Of a DNA stretch of 64,000 nucleotides, positions 8,507 through 18,975 are shown piece after piece. Under the pieces are notes generated by a model, which did no database searches, was not told the DNA's origin, and was given only the letters and a program-made list of their open reading frames with translations. The position numbers and the translations under genes were made by a program. The DNA is from Myxococcus stipitatus DSM 14675. GTDB taxonomy: Bacteria > Myxococcota > Myxococcia > Myxococcales > Myxococcaceae. Each line of letters opens with the position of its first letter. The stretch's first letter is position 1. The stretch spans positions 3,162,001 through 3,226,000 of the forward strand of contig NC_020126.1 in the NCBI RefSeq assembly GCF_000331735.1, written 5' to 3'.

Positions 8507-10585
8507 CTACCGGAGCGCGATGAGCGAGGCCACGAGCAGCGAGACGACGCTCATGACCTTGATGAGGATGGCGACGCCCGGACCGGAGGTGTCCTTGAAC
8601 GGGTCACCGACCATGTCACCGACGACGGCGGCCTTGTGGACCTGCGAGCCCTTCGCGTGGCCCGGCAGCTTGCCCTTCTCGATGAACTTCTTGGCGTTGT
8701 CCCACGCGCCACCCGCGTTCGCCATGTAGAGCGCCATGGTGGCGCCCACGACGAGCGAGCCGGCCAGCAGACCCGCCAGCGCGCCCGGGCCCAGCAGGTA
8801 GCCCACCAGCGGCGGGGCCACGACGGCGACGAGGCCCGGGAAGATCATCTCGCTCAGCGCGCTCTTGGTCGCGATGTCGACGATCTTCTTCGGGTCGGGG
8901 TCCGCCTTGAGCTCCATCAGGCCCGGAATCTCACGGAACTGACGGCCAATCTCCTCCACGATGGCGCCGGCGGCGCGACCCACCGCGAGCATCGTCGAGG
9001 CGCCGACGAGGAACGGGAGGATGGAGCCCAGCAGCAGGCCGACGATGACGTTCGGGTTGGTGAGCTGGAGGCTCATCTCCGCCATGCCGGCGGCGACGCG
9101 GGTGTGGTTGACCTCCAGGTTGAACGCGGAGAACAGCGCGATGACGGTGAGGGTGGCGGAGCCGATGGCGAAGCCCTTGCCGATGGCCGCCGTGGTGTTG
9201 CCCACCGCGTCCAGCTCGTCGGTGATGGCGCGGACCTCGGGACCCAGGCCGGACATCTCGGAGATGCCGCCCGCGTTGTCGGAGATGGGGCCGTACGCGT
9301 CCACCGTCATCACGACGGCGGTGCCGCCCAGCATGCCCACGGCCGACAGCGCGATGCCGTACAGGCCCAGCGCCCGGTCCGCGATGTACGCCACGATGGC
9401 GATGGTCAGCATGGGGATGCCCACGCTCTCCATGCCCACCGCGAGGCCGCGGATGAGGTTGGTGCCAGCGCCGGTGACGGAGGCCTCGGCGATGCGCTGC
9501 ACGGGCTTGGAGGACGTGTAGTAGTCGGTGACCAGACCGATGATGGCGCCACCGAAGGCGCCCGCGGCCAGGGCCACGGTGATGGCCTGGGACAGGCCGA
9601 ACACGTTCATCATCACGAACGACAGGGCCACCAGGATGACGGGGGGCATGATGAGCGCGCTGCGCAGCACCTGCGCGGGGTTCATGTGCTTGAGGGCCCG
9701 CGCGATGAAGATGCTCAGCAGGCTGACCAGCATGCCCACGGCGGACAGCACCAGGGGCAGCATCACGCCAGCCACCTTGGCCAGGCCCGTGGCGGAGGGG
9801 TCCACCACCAGGCGCGCCAGGTCCGTGGCGTTCGCCGTCAGGGCAATCGCCATGGCGGCGACGATGGCGGCCACCATGGACTCGTAGATGTCGGCGCCCA
9901 TGCCGGCCACGTCGCCCACGTTGTCGCCCACGTTGTCGGCGATGACGCCCGGGTTGCGCGGGTCGTCCTCGGGGATGTTCTCAATCACCTTGCCGGCGAT
10001 GTCGGAGCCGACGTCCGCCGCCTTGGTGTAGATGCCGCCGCCCACGCGGGCGAAGAGCGCGATGGAGCTGGCGCCCACGGCGAAGGAGTGGAGGATGGGG
10101 GACAGCTGCGGGTGGCCCTGGAAGGCGTAGTACACGCCGCCCATGCCCAGCAGGCCCAGGCCGGCGACGGCCAGACCCATGACCGCGCCGCCATCCAGCG
10201 CGACGAGCAGGGCGTTCGGCTTCGAGCCGGTCCGCGCCGCCTGCGCCGTGCGCACGTTCGCGAACGTCGCGGCCTTCATGCCGATGTAGCCGGCGAGCAG
10301 CGACAGCACCGCGCCAATCACGAAGCTGGCGCTCGCGAGCCAACCCAGCGCCAGGCCGATGACCACCGCCACGACCGCGCAGTAGAGGGCGAGCACCTTG
10401 TACTCGCGCACGAGGAACGCCATCGCGCCTTCGCGGATGTAGCCCGCGATGCGGTTCATCGTCGCGTCACCGTCGGGGAGGGCCTTGACGCGGAAGTAGA
10501 AGAACGCAGCGAAGAGCAACCCCACGGCGCCGACAACGCCCGGTGCGACTGCCCAGAAACTCGACTCGAGACTCGACAACTCCAT
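8507..10585 (-). CDS. hppA: Membrane-bound ion-translocating pyrophosphatase
   Basis: The 692-residue integral membrane protein couples pyrophosphate hydrolysis to pumping of H+ (or Na+) across the cytoplasmic membrane. Many hydrophobic helices are visible, and the diagnostic loop [16 protein letters not shown] followed by [21 protein letters not shown] supplies the Mg-pyrophosphate ligands. The second acidic signatures ([20 protein letters not shown], here [10 protein letters not shown]) and the final [15 protein letters not shown] loop are also intact. [10 protein letters not shown] has Ala where potassium-independent enzymes have Lys, so a potassium-dependent enzyme is expected. The start ATG at 10585 has GGAGG five bases upstream. 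Family members are usually 670-800 residues. It would recover energy from pyrophosphate released by biosynthesis. Confidence 0.95.
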   Translation of the reverse strand: MELSSLESSFWAVAPGVVGAVGLLFAAFFYFRVKALPDGDATMNRIAGYIREGAMAFLVREYKVLALYCAVVAVVIGLALGWLASASFVIGAVLSLLAGYIGMKAATFANVRTAQAARTGSKPNALLVALDGGAVMGLAVAGLGLLGMGGVYYAFQGHPQLSPILHSFAVGASSIALFARVGGGIYTKAADVGSDIAGKVIENIPEDDPRNPGVIADNVGDNVGDVAGMGADIYESMVAAIVAAMAIALTANATDLARLVVDPSATGLAKVAGVMLPLVLSAVGMLVSLLSIFIARALKHMNPAQVLRSALIMPPVILVALSFVMMNVFGLSQAITVALAAGAFGGAIIGLVTDYYTSSKPVQRIAEASVTGAGTNLIRGLAVGMESVGIPMLTIAIVAYIADRALGLYGIALSAVGMLGGTAVVMTVDAYGPISDNAGGISEMSGLGPEVRAITDELDAVGNTTAAIGKGFAIGSATLTVIALFSAFNLEVNHTRVAAGMAEMSLQLTNPNVIVGLLLGSILPFLVGASTMLAVGRAAGAIVEEIGRQFREIPGLMELKADPDPKKIVDIATKSALSEMIFPGLVAVVAPPLVGYLLGPGALAGLLAGSLVVGATMALYMANAGGAWDNAKKFIEKGKLPGHAKGSQVHKAAVVGDMVGDPFKDTSGPGVAILIKVMSVVSLLVASLIALR

Positions 10586-11018
10586 CCATTCCTCCAGAGC
10601 AGTCCCGGGGCCTGACACCCCCCTTCTGGGTCGCTCGTATGCCGCACATTTGGCGCGAAGGGCCTATACGGGATTTCCGAGCGAGCTGGGAGTCTCCTCA
10701 CCAGGGATGGCGAGGGTGGGGCGGCCGGGATGGCCGGGGGGCTTGTGCAGGCAGAGCGGAAGTGGGCCGCCCCTGGGGCGCCCGGCCGGACGCCGTCTGG
10801 CGGGGGGCTCGAGGCCCCTCCGCCGCAGGAGAACCCCGTGCGCCCGAGGATGGCGCACCTCGTCAGGCTCGGTGTCTCACGCGTGCGACGGCGCTCACGG
10901 GGGCCCATTCGCACGGTGCAGCAATTAGATGAACTGTACTCTGATTTTATTGTTTCTACGGTGACGGCGGGCAGCGCCCCCCTCGGACCTCGGTGGGGAG
11001 GGGGGCACCCCGCGACGG
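10586..11018. other. Intergenic region, hppA promoter side
   Basis: A 433-base gap between two minus-strand genes. It holds the protease terminator (10976-11006), a short AT-rich patch at about 10920-10960 that could be part of the hppA promoter, and otherwise GC-rich sequence without a supported gene. Confidence 0.5.
10976..11006 (-). terminator. Hairpin terminator of trypsin-like protease gene
   Basis: A 9-bp perfect stem (GCCCCCCTC / GAGGGGGGC) with a 13-base loop, 12 bases after the stop of the minus-strand protease gene. An AT-rich stretch follows about 25 bases later, but there is no immediate T-tract. Confidence 0.55.
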
Positions 11019-11975
11019 CTACAGGTCCTTCACGGCGTCATACAGGCTGCCCGCCGTGTCGTAGCTGAAGTACGGGCCTTGCCACTTGTAGATGCGCGTG
11101 GGGTCGGAGTTCCAGAACATCCAGCTGTTCACCGAGTAGAGATAGGCCCAGAAGTTCTGGCCATAACTCTCCAGCCACGGCCCGCCGCTGGCGCCGCCCG
11201 TCATGGTGCAGGAGTTGGTGGGGAAGCCGCTCTCGTTCCAGCTGGTGCCCGGGCAGTTGTGCAGCGCGCTCCCGTTGTACGGCGGGTCCGCGGGGTAGCC
11301 GAACTGGACGATGTACGCGCCGTAGGCCTCGCCCCACTTGATGCCCTGGCCGCCCACGGCATCGACGATGCGCGTGCCGCTTCGGAGGTTCATCACCGCG
11401 GCGCCCACGTCGAAGGCGCGGTCCGCGCTGTTGATCCACCCGTTCTTGGACCAGAGCCCGGACGCCGTCCACGTGCCGTGCGGCGAGCCCTGGTGATAGG
11501 CGGGCACGAAGACCCAGTTGGTGAACCAGCCGCGGCCAGAGCCTCCGCCGTGCACGCAGTGTCCCGCGGTGAAGACCACGCGTTTGCTGTTGCTGTTCAC
11601 CGTGCTGCCGGAACAGCTCCGGTTGCGTCCCTGGTCATCGGTATAGAAGACGCGACCGGTCATCGAGCTCACGTCCGCCAGCGGGGAGACACCGCCTCGT
11701 GGCTCGACGCCGTCCTCGCGACGAAGGACGTTCTCGGGGGCCACGGCCTTGAGGCTGAGGGGCGCTTTGCCCGAAGTCGTGGGGACCTCCGCCGGCAGCG
11801 CCGAGGCCATGCGCTCCGGCGTCCAGTACGCGAGGACGCGGGCTTCGTCTTGCGCGACCGTGAGCGTGGAGGCGCTCGCGTTGTCCGCGGGATCCGCGCC
11901 CGCGGGGGTGACACCGCCGAGGACTCCGAGCATCAGGGTTGCAACGGCCACTCGACTTCGCGACACGAAGGGCAT
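11019..11975 (-). CDS. Secreted trypsin-like serine protease (S1/V8-like)
   Basis: A 318-residue exported protease with an N-terminal signal (VAVATLMLGVLGG...AGA) and a propeptide of roughly 90 residues. The catalytic triad is visible as His in VFTAGHCVHG, Asp in RAFDVGAAVM and Ser in GGASGGPW. A Cys pair brackets the His region and another lies near the Ser. The overall layout, with VPAYHQG and a late VNSW segment, matches V8/glutamyl endopeptidase-like trypsin-fold enzymes. The start MPFVSRSR is chosen because it gives a normal signal peptide with GGAAAGG a few bases upstream. It probably contributes to extracellular protein digestion. It is monocistronic. Confidence 0.85.
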   Translation of the reverse strand: MPFVSRSRVAVATLMLGVLGGVTPAGADPADNASASTLTVAQDEARVLAYWTPERMASALPAEVPTTSGKAPLSLKAVAPENVLRREDGVEPRGGVSPLADVSSMTGRVFYTDDQGRNRSCSGSTVNSNSKRVVFTAGHCVHGGGSGRGWFTNWVFVPAYHQGSPHGTWTASGLWSKNGWINSADRAFDVGAAVMNLRSGTRIVDAVGGQGIKWGEAYGAYIVQFGYPADPPYNGSALHNCPGTSWNESGFPTNSCTMTGGASGGPWLESYGQNFWAYLYSVNSWMFWNSDPTRIYKWQGPYFSYDTAGSLYDAVKDL

Positions 11976-12082
11976 CGGCCAGCCTTTCCAGGGATGACTG
12001 CGGATGAGGGCAGGCATCGTCCGGGTTGACTGGCGGGAGACTCAATACGCGGAACCTCGTAGCAGGAGGCCTCGGTCTCTCC

Positions 12083-14131
12083 TCACCTGCGAGGCGTGGG
12101 CTTGGGTGGAGCCGGGCGACGCAAGAGGTCCTCCAGGCTCCTGCGCGCTTGATTCAACGGGTCCTGCGCGGACTTGGGTACGGGCAGCGCGGGGAGCAGG
12201 CTCTTCACCAGGTCTTCGGGGGCGCCCGCGCTCACGCGTGGGTCCATCACGGTTCCGGTGATGGTGAGCGGAATGGACACGGGCGCACCGCGTGGCACGG
12301 CGCCTCGGGTGAGGCTGGAGACGAAGTCTCGGGAGACCTTCACCGTTCCCTTCAATTCCAAGCGCTGGTCCAGCCCCACGCGCCCCGCCACCGTCCCTCC
12401 GCCGAGGTCTGATTGGAACGCCATGGGCTGGATGAACGAGACCCATCCCCTCTGCACCTTGAAGCGCGCATCCAGGTCCTTGAAGTGTGTGCCGCGCCCC
12501 GCCTTCTGGACAGACTCCGAGGCGCCTTTCTGGCCCAACGACAGGAGTCCCTGGGTGAGGACCGGCGTGAGCGTGGCGCCCAGGTCTGTCTGGGTGAAGA
12601 CGCCCTCGCGAAGCTGGAGGGTGCCCGTCCCCGTCATCTCCTGACGGATGCGCGTCCAGTCGAGCCCCGTGCCGGTGAGCTCCAGTTGTCCACTCGCCTT
12701 GCCTTGCACGGGCGTGTTCCCCGACAGGGCGGTGAAGGCCTGGGCCGTGTCCAGTCCTTCCAGCTTCGCCTTCAGGCTCCACTTCGGCCTGGCCTGGGTG
12801 AGGTCCACCTGCGTGCCCGCGATATCGGCCTGTCCTCCGTAGAGCCGGGCCCGGCCCTGCTCGAGGTGGAGCCGTCCGTCATCCAGCCGGGCGTGTGCAT
12901 CCACCTCCGTGAGCGTGAGCGGCCCATGGCGGACCCGGTCGAACTTCACGGTGCCCTCCACGTCCACCTTCCCCAGGGACCTGCGCACCGACGCGGGCAG
13001 CGCGGTGGGGGAGGGCGCCGCGCTTCGAGGCTTCGGCGCCGGCTCACCCAACAGGTGCTGGAGGTCCAGGTCGGAGCCCTGGAGGTCGAAGCGCACGCGC
13101 ATGGGGGCGAGCTGGACGGAGGCGGTTCCTCCCAACTCCACGCCCGCTCCCGAGAGCGCGAGGCGCGAGAAGCCCACCTGTGTGGCCTTCACCTCGTCCG
13201 GGTCGACGCGTGCGTTGAACGTGAAGGCGCCGCTGGCGGGGTCTCCTCGGAGCTTCAGCCCCGTCACGGCGCCGTGGCCGTCGACGACATACCGGCCTTC
13301 GAGTGTCTTCACGTCCGCGTCGACGCTGACCTCGCCTCCGGTGAAGGACTCGGCCTGGGACGCGGGGAGGAAGTCGCGGAGCGCGTGGACGGACAAGTTC
13401 TTGCCACGCAGGTGCATCGTCACGTGTGGCCAGCGTTTGTTCGTGGGCCGCGGGTCCACCTTGAAGTCGGCCTCCACGTTCTGCTCGGCGCTGGCCCACG
13501 CCGCCTTCAGCATCCCTTCGAGCGGCAGGCCCACGCCCACGTTCTCCAGCTCCAGGTCGATATCGCGCAGCGCCACGGAGGCATTGCCCTGGGCCGCCTG
13601 GGTGTCCACCACGTTCACGATGCCGTGCTGGAGGCGGATGTGCTCGACGGACGCCTGCCGGGACGACTGCTCGACGGGAGGTGAGGAGGGCGGGGCATCG
13701 GCGGGTGGCTGTCCCACCGACTCGGAGTTCCACGTCCCGTCCGCACGGCGCACCAGGTTGACGCGCGGCTCGTCGAGCGTCAACGAGCCCACGCGCACCT
13801 CCTTGCCGAGGCTGCGCACCAGCGGCCAGAGCCGCACGGTGGCCGTGGCGCGGGGGACCTCCAGGAAGGGAGGCTCGTTCTCCTGTCCCCGCGCGCGGAG
13901 GTTCATCAAGGTGACGCCCGGGGTCGGGAACCAGCGGGGCGAGAGCTGCTCCACGGTGACGCGCTGGCCCAGCGCGCGGCTCGCGGCGGTCTCCACCTGA
14001 CCGCGCAAGCGCTCACCCACCCAGGTGGGCTCGAGCAGTACCACGCCCGCGATGAGCACACCTGCGACGACGATGAGCCCCAGCGCGACCATCCAGGCTC
14101 GGCGAAGGAGGGTGGAGTGATTCCTCTTCAT
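12083..14131 (-). CDS. AsmA family envelope protein
   Basis: A 682-residue protein with one N-terminal membrane helix (about residues 12-34) and a long beta-rich periplasmic part. The N-terminal AsmA signature is clear: VGERLRGQVETAASRALGQRVTVEQLS, RATATVRLWPL and VRVGSLTLDEPRVNLVRRADGTWN. The C-terminal third contains the usual repeated LTGTGLDW and LRLREG-like, here TLQLREGVFT, elements. AsmA-like proteins belong to the bridge-like/TAM-related group and affect outer-membrane lipid and protein homeostasis. The exact role here is inferred. The C-terminus is Pro/Arg rich. It is divergent from the esterase lipoprotein gene. Confidence 0.85.
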   Translation of the reverse strand: MKRNHSTLLRRAWMVALGLIVVAGVLIAGVVLLEPTWVGERLRGQVETAASRALGQRVTVEQLSPRWFPTPGVTLMNLRARGQENEPPFLEVPRATATVRLWPLVRSLGKEVRVGSLTLDEPRVNLVRRADGTWNSESVGQPPADAPPSSPPVEQSSRQASVEHIRLQHGIVNVVDTQAAQGNASVALRDIDLELENVGVGLPLEGMLKAAWASAEQNVEADFKVDPRPTNKRWPHVTMHLRGKNLSVHALRDFLPASQAESFTGGEVSVDADVKTLEGRYVVDGHGAVTGLKLRGDPASGAFTFNARVDPDEVKATQVGFSRLALSGAGVELGGTASVQLAPMRVRFDLQGSDLDLQHLLGEPAPKPRSAAPSPTALPASVRRSLGKVDVEGTVKFDRVRHGPLTLTEVDAHARLDDGRLHLEQGRARLYGGQADIAGTQVDLTQARPKWSLKAKLEGLDTAQAFTALSGNTPVQGKASGQLELTGTGLDWTRIRQEMTGTGTLQLREGVFTQTDLGATLTPVLTQGLLSLGQKGASESVQKAGRGTHFKDLDARFKVQRGWVSFIQPMAFQSDLGGGTVAGRVGLDQRLELKGTVKVSRDFVSSLTRGAVPRGAPVSIPLTITGTVMDPRVSAGAPEDLVKSLLPALPVPKSAQDPLNQARRSLEDLLRRPAPPKPTPRR

Positions 14132-14230
14132 TGCTCCAATGAGTGTGCAGTCCCAGCTCCGAACGCGCCCCCTCGCGCGCCAGGGAGACGGTGGGACGCC
14201 TTATTCCTCTCGGACAAGGCGAACATGGGA

Positions 14231-14263
14231 AATTACTGTTATCCTGGATTTGCAGTAGTAATT
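14231..14263. promoter_or_regulatory. AT-rich inverted repeat in divergent promoter region
   Basis: AATTACT and AGTAATT form a 7-bp inverted repeat with 19 bases between the half sites, in an unusually AT-rich part of the 173-base gap between the AsmA gene and the esterase lipoprotein gene. Symmetry and position suit a regulator binding site, but no regulator is known. Confidence 0.25.
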
Positions 14264-14304
14264 CGATGTATTGAGAGTCTTCCATCTCCGCATGAGGAGG
14301 CTCT

Positions 14305-15987
14305 GTGATTCGCTGGCAGGTTCCTGGACGCTGGAAGTCTGGCTTCGTCGCGATGTCCCTGATGTTGGGTGCTTGTGGAGAACCTGGTGGAGAGGATGAG
14401 ACGCGGAACTGGGTCTCCACACCGTCTCCGCTCGTGGCTCCGCAAATCATCATCACGCCCACCATGGTCCAGCCGGATGGCTTCCGGCCCACGCTGGGCG
14501 CGTATCAGAAGCTCTATGACGAGCAGACGCTCCTCGGAGACCCGCGAGGCTCGTGGACCTTCAAGCCCGCGACGACCTGGGGCAACGTCGCGTACCAGGA
14601 GAACCAGTACCCCATGGGTTTCGTCATCGACCTGGGGCAGCTCTACGACGTGACGCAAGTCGGCGTGTTCGACACCTACGACAACGTCGGCAGGGATGGG
14701 TACGTCTACTTCAGCACGGGGACCCCAGGCGCGTGGACGGCGCTGCCCCCGCTGCTCACCGACCAGTGGGAGCAGTGGCGGCTCATCACCGTCGGCGTGC
14801 GCACGCGCTACCTGCACTTCGCGCGCAACATGGACGGCGCCTCCAATGAAATCGTCGTCTTCGGCACCCCGGCGGGCACGGCGCCCAACGCTCCTCCCAC
14901 CGCGTCAGCGGGGTTGGACCAGACGTTGGTGCTGCCCACGTCGTCCGCGCAGCTGACGGGGACGGCCAGCGACAGCGACGGGCAGGTGGCCTCCCAGCAG
15001 TGGTCGCAGGTCTCCGGGCCCAACTCCGCCACGCTCTCGGGCGCGAGCACGCTGAGCGCCACGGTGACGGGGCTGGTGGAGGGGCTCTACGAGTTCGAGC
15101 TGCGGGTGACGGACAACCACGGTGCGAGCGCGACGTCACGCACCAAGGTCCGCGTGGAGCGCGCCATCAGCGGGCGCGGCACCATCGTGGCCATCGACGA
15201 TGTGGGCGACACGCAGGGAACCTATGGCTACATCCTGTATCTGCCGGCCGGTTACGAGACGCGCGACAACTGGCCCATCGTCTTCTTCCTGCACGGCCAT
15301 GGGCAGCGGGGGAATGGCAAGGGGACTGAGCTGGCGAAGGTCTTCGAGCAGGGGCTCCCCGCCTACTACAGTCGATATGGCAAGGATTATCCGTTCATCA
15401 TGGTGGCGCCGCAGACCGCCTACTTGTGGAACGACTATGAAATCCAGCACGACCTGAACACGTTCTTCGAGCGGATGCTGACGACGTACAAGGTCAACCG
15501 GAAGCGGGTGTACATGACAGGGCTCAGCATGGGGGGCGCGGGGACGTTCGCCTTCGCGGGCTACCTCTCCTCGAAGCTGGCGGCGGCCGCGCCTGTCTGC
15601 AATGGCGGCGACGGCTCCTCTCCGACGCTCGGCCAGAACATCGTGAACGCGAACCTCCCCATCTGGGCAGTCCATGCCAGGAATGACACGGCGTCCTATA
15701 ACCAGACGGCTCGCTGGTTCACCCACATCGGCAACGCCATGGGCAACCCGCTGGGCGTCATGGATGCACCCTCCATCCCAAGCCGAGACCAGACCGCGTT
15801 CTATCGACCGGCGACGAATACGTGGCAGTGGGTGGACGGCTTCACCGACCATGACGCGAATGGCAATCCACCCGAACGACCGATGATTCTCACGCTCTTC
15901 ACCACGGGAGGGCACAACATCTGGGATCGTGTCTACCACGAGGACCCCCGGATCCTGAGCTGGATGCTCGCGCAGCAGCGCCCCTGA
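14305..15987 (+). CDS. Lipoprotein esterase with discoidin-like and PKD-like modules
   Basis: A 560-residue protein starting at a GTG preceded four bases earlier by AGGAGG. The signal peptide ends in LMLGAC (lipobox). Residues about 45-195 look like a discoidin/F5-F8-type beta-sandwich (DLGQLYDVTQVGVFDTYDN). About 200-295 is a PKD/REJ-like module (PPTASAGLDQTL, DSDGQVASQQWSQVSGP, TVTGLVEGLYEFELRVTD). The rest is an alpha/beta hydrolase of the polyhydroxybutyrate-depolymerase/esterase D type: FFLHGHGQRG oxyanion strand, GLSMGGAG nucleophile elbow, Asp in the HARNDTAS strand, and His in TTGGHNIWD. It probably acts on esterified polysaccharide or a polyester outside the cell. Its last 54 residues closely match a truncated copy at 35715-35876. 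Confidence 0.85.
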   Translation: MIRWQVPGRWKSGFVAMSLMLGACGEPGGEDETRNWVSTPSPLVAPQIIITPTMVQPDGFRPTLGAYQKLYDEQTLLGDPRGSWTFKPATTWGNVAYQENQYPMGFVIDLGQLYDVTQVGVFDTYDNVGRDGYVYFSTGTPGAWTALPPLLTDQWEQWRLITVGVRTRYLHFARNMDGASNEIVVFGTPAGTAPNAPPTASAGLDQTLVLPTSSAQLTGTASDSDGQVASQQWSQVSGPNSATLSGASTLSATVTGLVEGLYEFELRVTDNHGASATSRTKVRVERAISGRGTIVAIDDVGDTQGTYGYILYLPAGYETRDNWPIVFFLHGHGQRGNGKGTELAKVFEQGLPAYYSRYGKDYPFIMVAPQTAYLWNDYEIQHDLNTFFERMLTTYKVNRKRVYMTGLSMGGAGTFAFAGYLSSKLAAAAPVCNGGDGSSPTLGQNIVNANLPIWAVHARNDTASYNQTARWFTHIGNAMGNPLGVMDAPSIPSRDQTAFYRPATNTWQWVDGFTDHDANGNPPERPMILTLFTTGGHNIWDRVYHEDPRILSWMLAQQRP

Positions 15988-16077
15988 GCTTGTTTTCGCG
16001 ACACACCCCGCGACAATGTCAGGCGTTCACCCATAATCTCTGCCAACGAGCGGATGTCATCCGCCTGGGGGCAGCGC

Positions 16078-18156
16078 ATGGGAATGATGAGGAAGCGGTG
16101 GGCCGTGCTCGGTACGGCGGCCCTGGTGGTGTCATGTAGTGACGCGGAAGAGAAGACGCGTCCCAAGGGCACGGAGGAGCTGGCCCGACACACGCAGGAG
16201 ATGGTCATCTCCCGCGTGCAGAATCCTCCTCCCGCGAGTGACCTGACCAATCTGCCAGGTGACTTGCGCGCGATCGCGGTGCCCAGACCCTCCAACCTGT
16301 CTGACTTCGTGAAGAACGAACAGGCGGTCATCGCGTTGGGCAAGGCGTTGTTCTGGGACATGCAGGTGGGCAGCGACGGGAAGACCGCCTGTGCCACCTG
16401 TCACTTCCGGGCGGGCGCGGACCCTCGGTCGAAGAATCAGCTCAGCCCCGGCCTCAACCACGTCCCCAGCGCGGACCTCGCCTTCAACACGGCGGGCCCC
16501 AACCACCAGCTCGAGGCGGAGGACTTCCCGTTGACGCGGCTGCTCATCCCCGGGGTGCGCGGTGCGTTAGACCCGGCGACGGACAGCAATGACGTGGTCT
16601 CCTCCCAGGGCGTGCCCTGGCTCAAGGCGGGGCTGGACCCGCAGGGCTTCAGCCTGGGGCTGGTGAAGACGCGCCGTGTCGAGCCTCGCAACACCCCGAC
16701 TGTCATCAACGCCGTCTTCAACCACCGCCAGTTCTGGGATGGGCGCGCGGAGAATGTCTTCAACGGGGTGAATGCCCTGGGCACCCGCGACCCGAACGCG
16801 AAGGTCTACCGCTCGGATGACCCGTGGGAGGACCCGGTCGAGGTGCGCGTGGAGCTGGCCAACGCCAGCCTGGCGTCCCAGGCGGTGGCCCCCATCGTGA
16901 GTGATTTGGAGATGGCGGCGCCGGGGAGGACTCCGCTGGATGTGGCGCGGGCCTTGTCGCGGCGGACGCGGCGGCTGGCGCGGCACCTCGACCCGGTGCG
17001 TCCCTTGGGTCACCAACTGGTGGACCCGACGGACAGCGTGCTGGGCGGGATGAGCCGGTGGCCCGAGAAGGGGCTCTATGTCGCCTCCTACAACCGGATG
17101 GTGAAGGACGCGTTCCACGAGGTCTGGTGGAAGTCGCGGCGCCAGATCCAGGTCGCGCCGGATGGGAGCAGGACCTTCGTCTGGTTCGCGGACGACGACC
17201 CGGCGACGGAGGAGTACACGCTGCTGGAGTACAACTTCAGCCTGTTCTTCGGCATCGCGCTGCAGATGTACCAGTCGACCCTCATCGCGGATGACACGCC
17301 CTGGGACCGCTTCCGTCGCGAGCACCCGGACCCGACCGACCCCGCGCTGAATCCCTGGGTCAACACGAGTCCCAACCACATCAGCCGTGAGGCCCTCTTC
17401 GGCGCGCACCTCTTCAACGACCGCACGCGCGGCCCCACGAACATCCGGTGCTCGAACTGCCACGAGTCCGCGGAGCTGACGGATGCCTCCGTCCGCCGCG
17501 TCACCGCCGCGGTCAACGGGCCGGTGCGCAACCGCGATGGCAACATCATCGACAAGGGGTTCAACAACATCGGCATCCGGCCGACCTCGGACGACCTGGG
17601 CGCGGGGGGCAGCGACGCGTTCGGTCCGCTCTCCCACGCCAAGCGCCTGTTTCCCGGGGCGATTCCCACGAACTTCGACGGCGCCGTCGTGTCCAAGGGC
17701 TTCGGCATCGAGGGCGCGTTCAAGGTGCCCTCGCTCCGCAACGTGGCGCTCACCGCCCCGTACTTCCACAACGGTGACGCGCACACGCTCCGGGAGGCGG
17801 TGGAGCTGTACAGCCGCGGTGGCAACGTGGCCCCCGTCGCCCAGCGGGATGGCACGCCCATCGAGCCCCTGGGGGTGCCCGTGCTGGCGGTCGATGAAGT
17901 GGACGCGCTCGTCGCCTGGCTGGAGACGCTCACGGATGCACGCGTGCTGTATCGCCGCGCGCCGTTCGACCATCCCCAGCTCTTCGTTCCCAACGGGCAC
18001 GTCGGTGACTCGACGTGGCTGGGGGATGCGACGGGAGATGGCTTCGCGGACGACGTGATGCTGGAGATTCCCGCCGTGGGGGCCGCGGGCGGCGCGCCGC
18101 TGCCGGGCTTCCTCGAGGGCGTCTTCGGTCCGGTGACGCCGCCGCTGCTGCACTGA
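16078..18156 (+). CDS. Di-haem cytochrome c peroxidase-like lipoprotein
   Basis: A 692-residue periplasmic protein with a lipobox (LVVSCSD). Two covalent haem sites are seen: CATCH near residue 99 and CSNCH near residue 459. Downstream motifs typical of the CcpA/MauG family include [20 protein letters not shown], where the Met/His region ligates the second haem, and [13 protein letters not shown]. The first domain holds [22 protein letters not shown], also diagnostic. At nearly 700 residues it is much longer than the 320-400 of ordinary CcpA, so it belongs to the large group of di-haem peroxidase/oxidase proteins. Likely function is electron-driven peroxide reduction or oxidation of an unknown substrate. 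ATG at 16078 is preceded by a GGGGG run. An ATG eight codons earlier is possible. Confidence 0.85.
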   Translation: MGMMRKRWAVLGTAALVVSCSDAEEKTRPKGTEELARHTQEMVISRVQNPPPASDLTNLPGDLRAIAVPRPSNLSDFVKNEQAVIALGKALFWDMQVGSDGKTACATCHFRAGADPRSKNQLSPGLNHVPSADLAFNTAGPNHQLEAEDFPLTRLLIPGVRGALDPATDSNDVVSSQGVPWLKAGLDPQGFSLGLVKTRRVEPRNTPTVINAVFNHRQFWDGRAENVFNGVNALGTRDPNAKVYRSDDPWEDPVEVRVELANASLASQAVAPIVSDLEMAAPGRTPLDVARALSRRTRRLARHLDPVRPLGHQLVDPTDSVLGGMSRWPEKGLYVASYNRMVKDAFHEVWWKSRRQIQVAPDGSRTFVWFADDDPATEEYTLLEYNFSLFFGIALQMYQSTLIADDTPWDRFRREHPDPTDPALNPWVNTSPNHISREALFGAHLFNDRTRGPTNIRCSNCHESAELTDASVRRVTAAVNGPVRNRDGNIIDKGFNNIGIRPTSDDLGAGGSDAFGPLSHAKRLFPGAIPTNFDGAVVSKGFGIEGAFKVPSLRNVALTAPYFHNGDAHTLREAVELYSRGGNVAPVAQRDGTPIEPLGVPVLAVDEVDALVAWLETLTDARVLYRRAPFDHPQLFVPNGHVGDSTWLGDATGDGFADDVMLEIPAVGAAGGAPLPGFLEGVFGPVTPPLLH

Positions 18157-18198
18157 CGCGCGGCTTCTCGGTGGGGTCTGGCGAAGGCACGCCAGGCC

Positions 18199-18972
18199 CT
18201 ACGGGCCGACCAGGTCCTCGCGCACCAGGTACTCGGAGGCCTCGACAATCACTTCGGACGTCCAGCCCCGGTTCGTCCCGCGCCCGTTCTCCTGGCAATC
18301 GCCGTCGGTGTGCACGCCGAGCAGGTGGCCTCGCCGGTTGAGCACCCCCGCGCCCGAGCTGCCGACCAGGGTGTCCAGGTCCGAGTAGTAGACGAGCCGG
18401 TTGCAGGCGCCCGCGAACCGGCCCTCGGCGACGACCTTGGGCCGTCCTCGGGGGTGCTGGATGATGGCCAGCCGGTCGCTCGTCTCGAGCGTCAGCGGGA
18501 TGGGGGTGATTGCGGGGAGCACGTCGAGCCGGATGAGCGCGTAGTCGGGCTCGAGCGCCTGTTCGATGACCGTGCCCTCGGTCAGGAGGTCGGGGCCGTC
18601 GGGAGACTCCTCGTGGTTGAAGACGATGAGCGGACGGTCTCCCCGGTTGACGCAGTGGCCGGCGGTGAGGACCACGGGGCCGGCGCTGGCTTGAATCAGC
18701 GTGCCCGTGCAGCTGCCGCCAATCAGGACGACGGCGTCCTCCTGGGCCACGGCGTCCGCGAACTCACCCCGGTAGCTGTTGACGGGGGTGAAGTCGAGCG
18801 TCGCGCCACATTGGAGGTAGCCGGTGACCTGGGCCTGGCGAGGACTCTCCTCGCAGACCGGCGGGTCTTCGGGCACCGCGTCCTTTCCACAGGCCAGGAT
18901 GCCCAGGAGCGCGGTGCCCATGAGGCCCAAGCCCCACGGCGTGATGACGGAACCGAGGGGCTTGTGCGTCAT
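18199..18972 (-). CDS. Trypsin-like serine protease lipoprotein
   Basis: A 257-residue lipoprotein (lipobox LGILACG) with a compact trypsin fold. Catalytic residues are His in LTAGHCVNR, Asp in DYALIRLD and Ser in VGSSGAGVLN. The GSSGAGV sequence replaces the more usual GNSGGP, as in V8-like and trypsin-like peptidases of Gram-negative predators. Cys pairs are visible in GSCTGTL/GHC and around GACN/GDCQ. It starts only 3 bases after the stop of the M57 metalloprotease gene, so the two are almost certainly co-transcribed and perhaps act in the same proteolytic cascade. Confidence 0.8.
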   Translation of the reverse strand: MTHKPLGSVITPWGLGLMGTALLGILACGKDAVPEDPPVCEESPRQAQVTGYLQCGATLDFTPVNSYRGEFADAVAQEDAVVLIGGSCTGTLIQASAGPVVLTAGHCVNRGDRPLIVFNHEESPDGPDLLTEGTVIEQALEPDYALIRLDVLPAITPIPLTLETSDRLAIIQHPRGRPKVVAEGRFAGACNRLVYYSDLDTLVGSSGAGVLNRRGHLLGVHTDGDCQENGRGTNRGWTSEVIVEASEYLVREDLVGP

Positions 18973-18975
18973 GTC

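Noticed and set aside
8387..10615. Long plus-strand open frame opposite hppA
   Set aside because: Its composition (runs of Arg, His, Gly, Asp) is that of an antisense shadow; the minus strand is clearly a pyrophosphatase.
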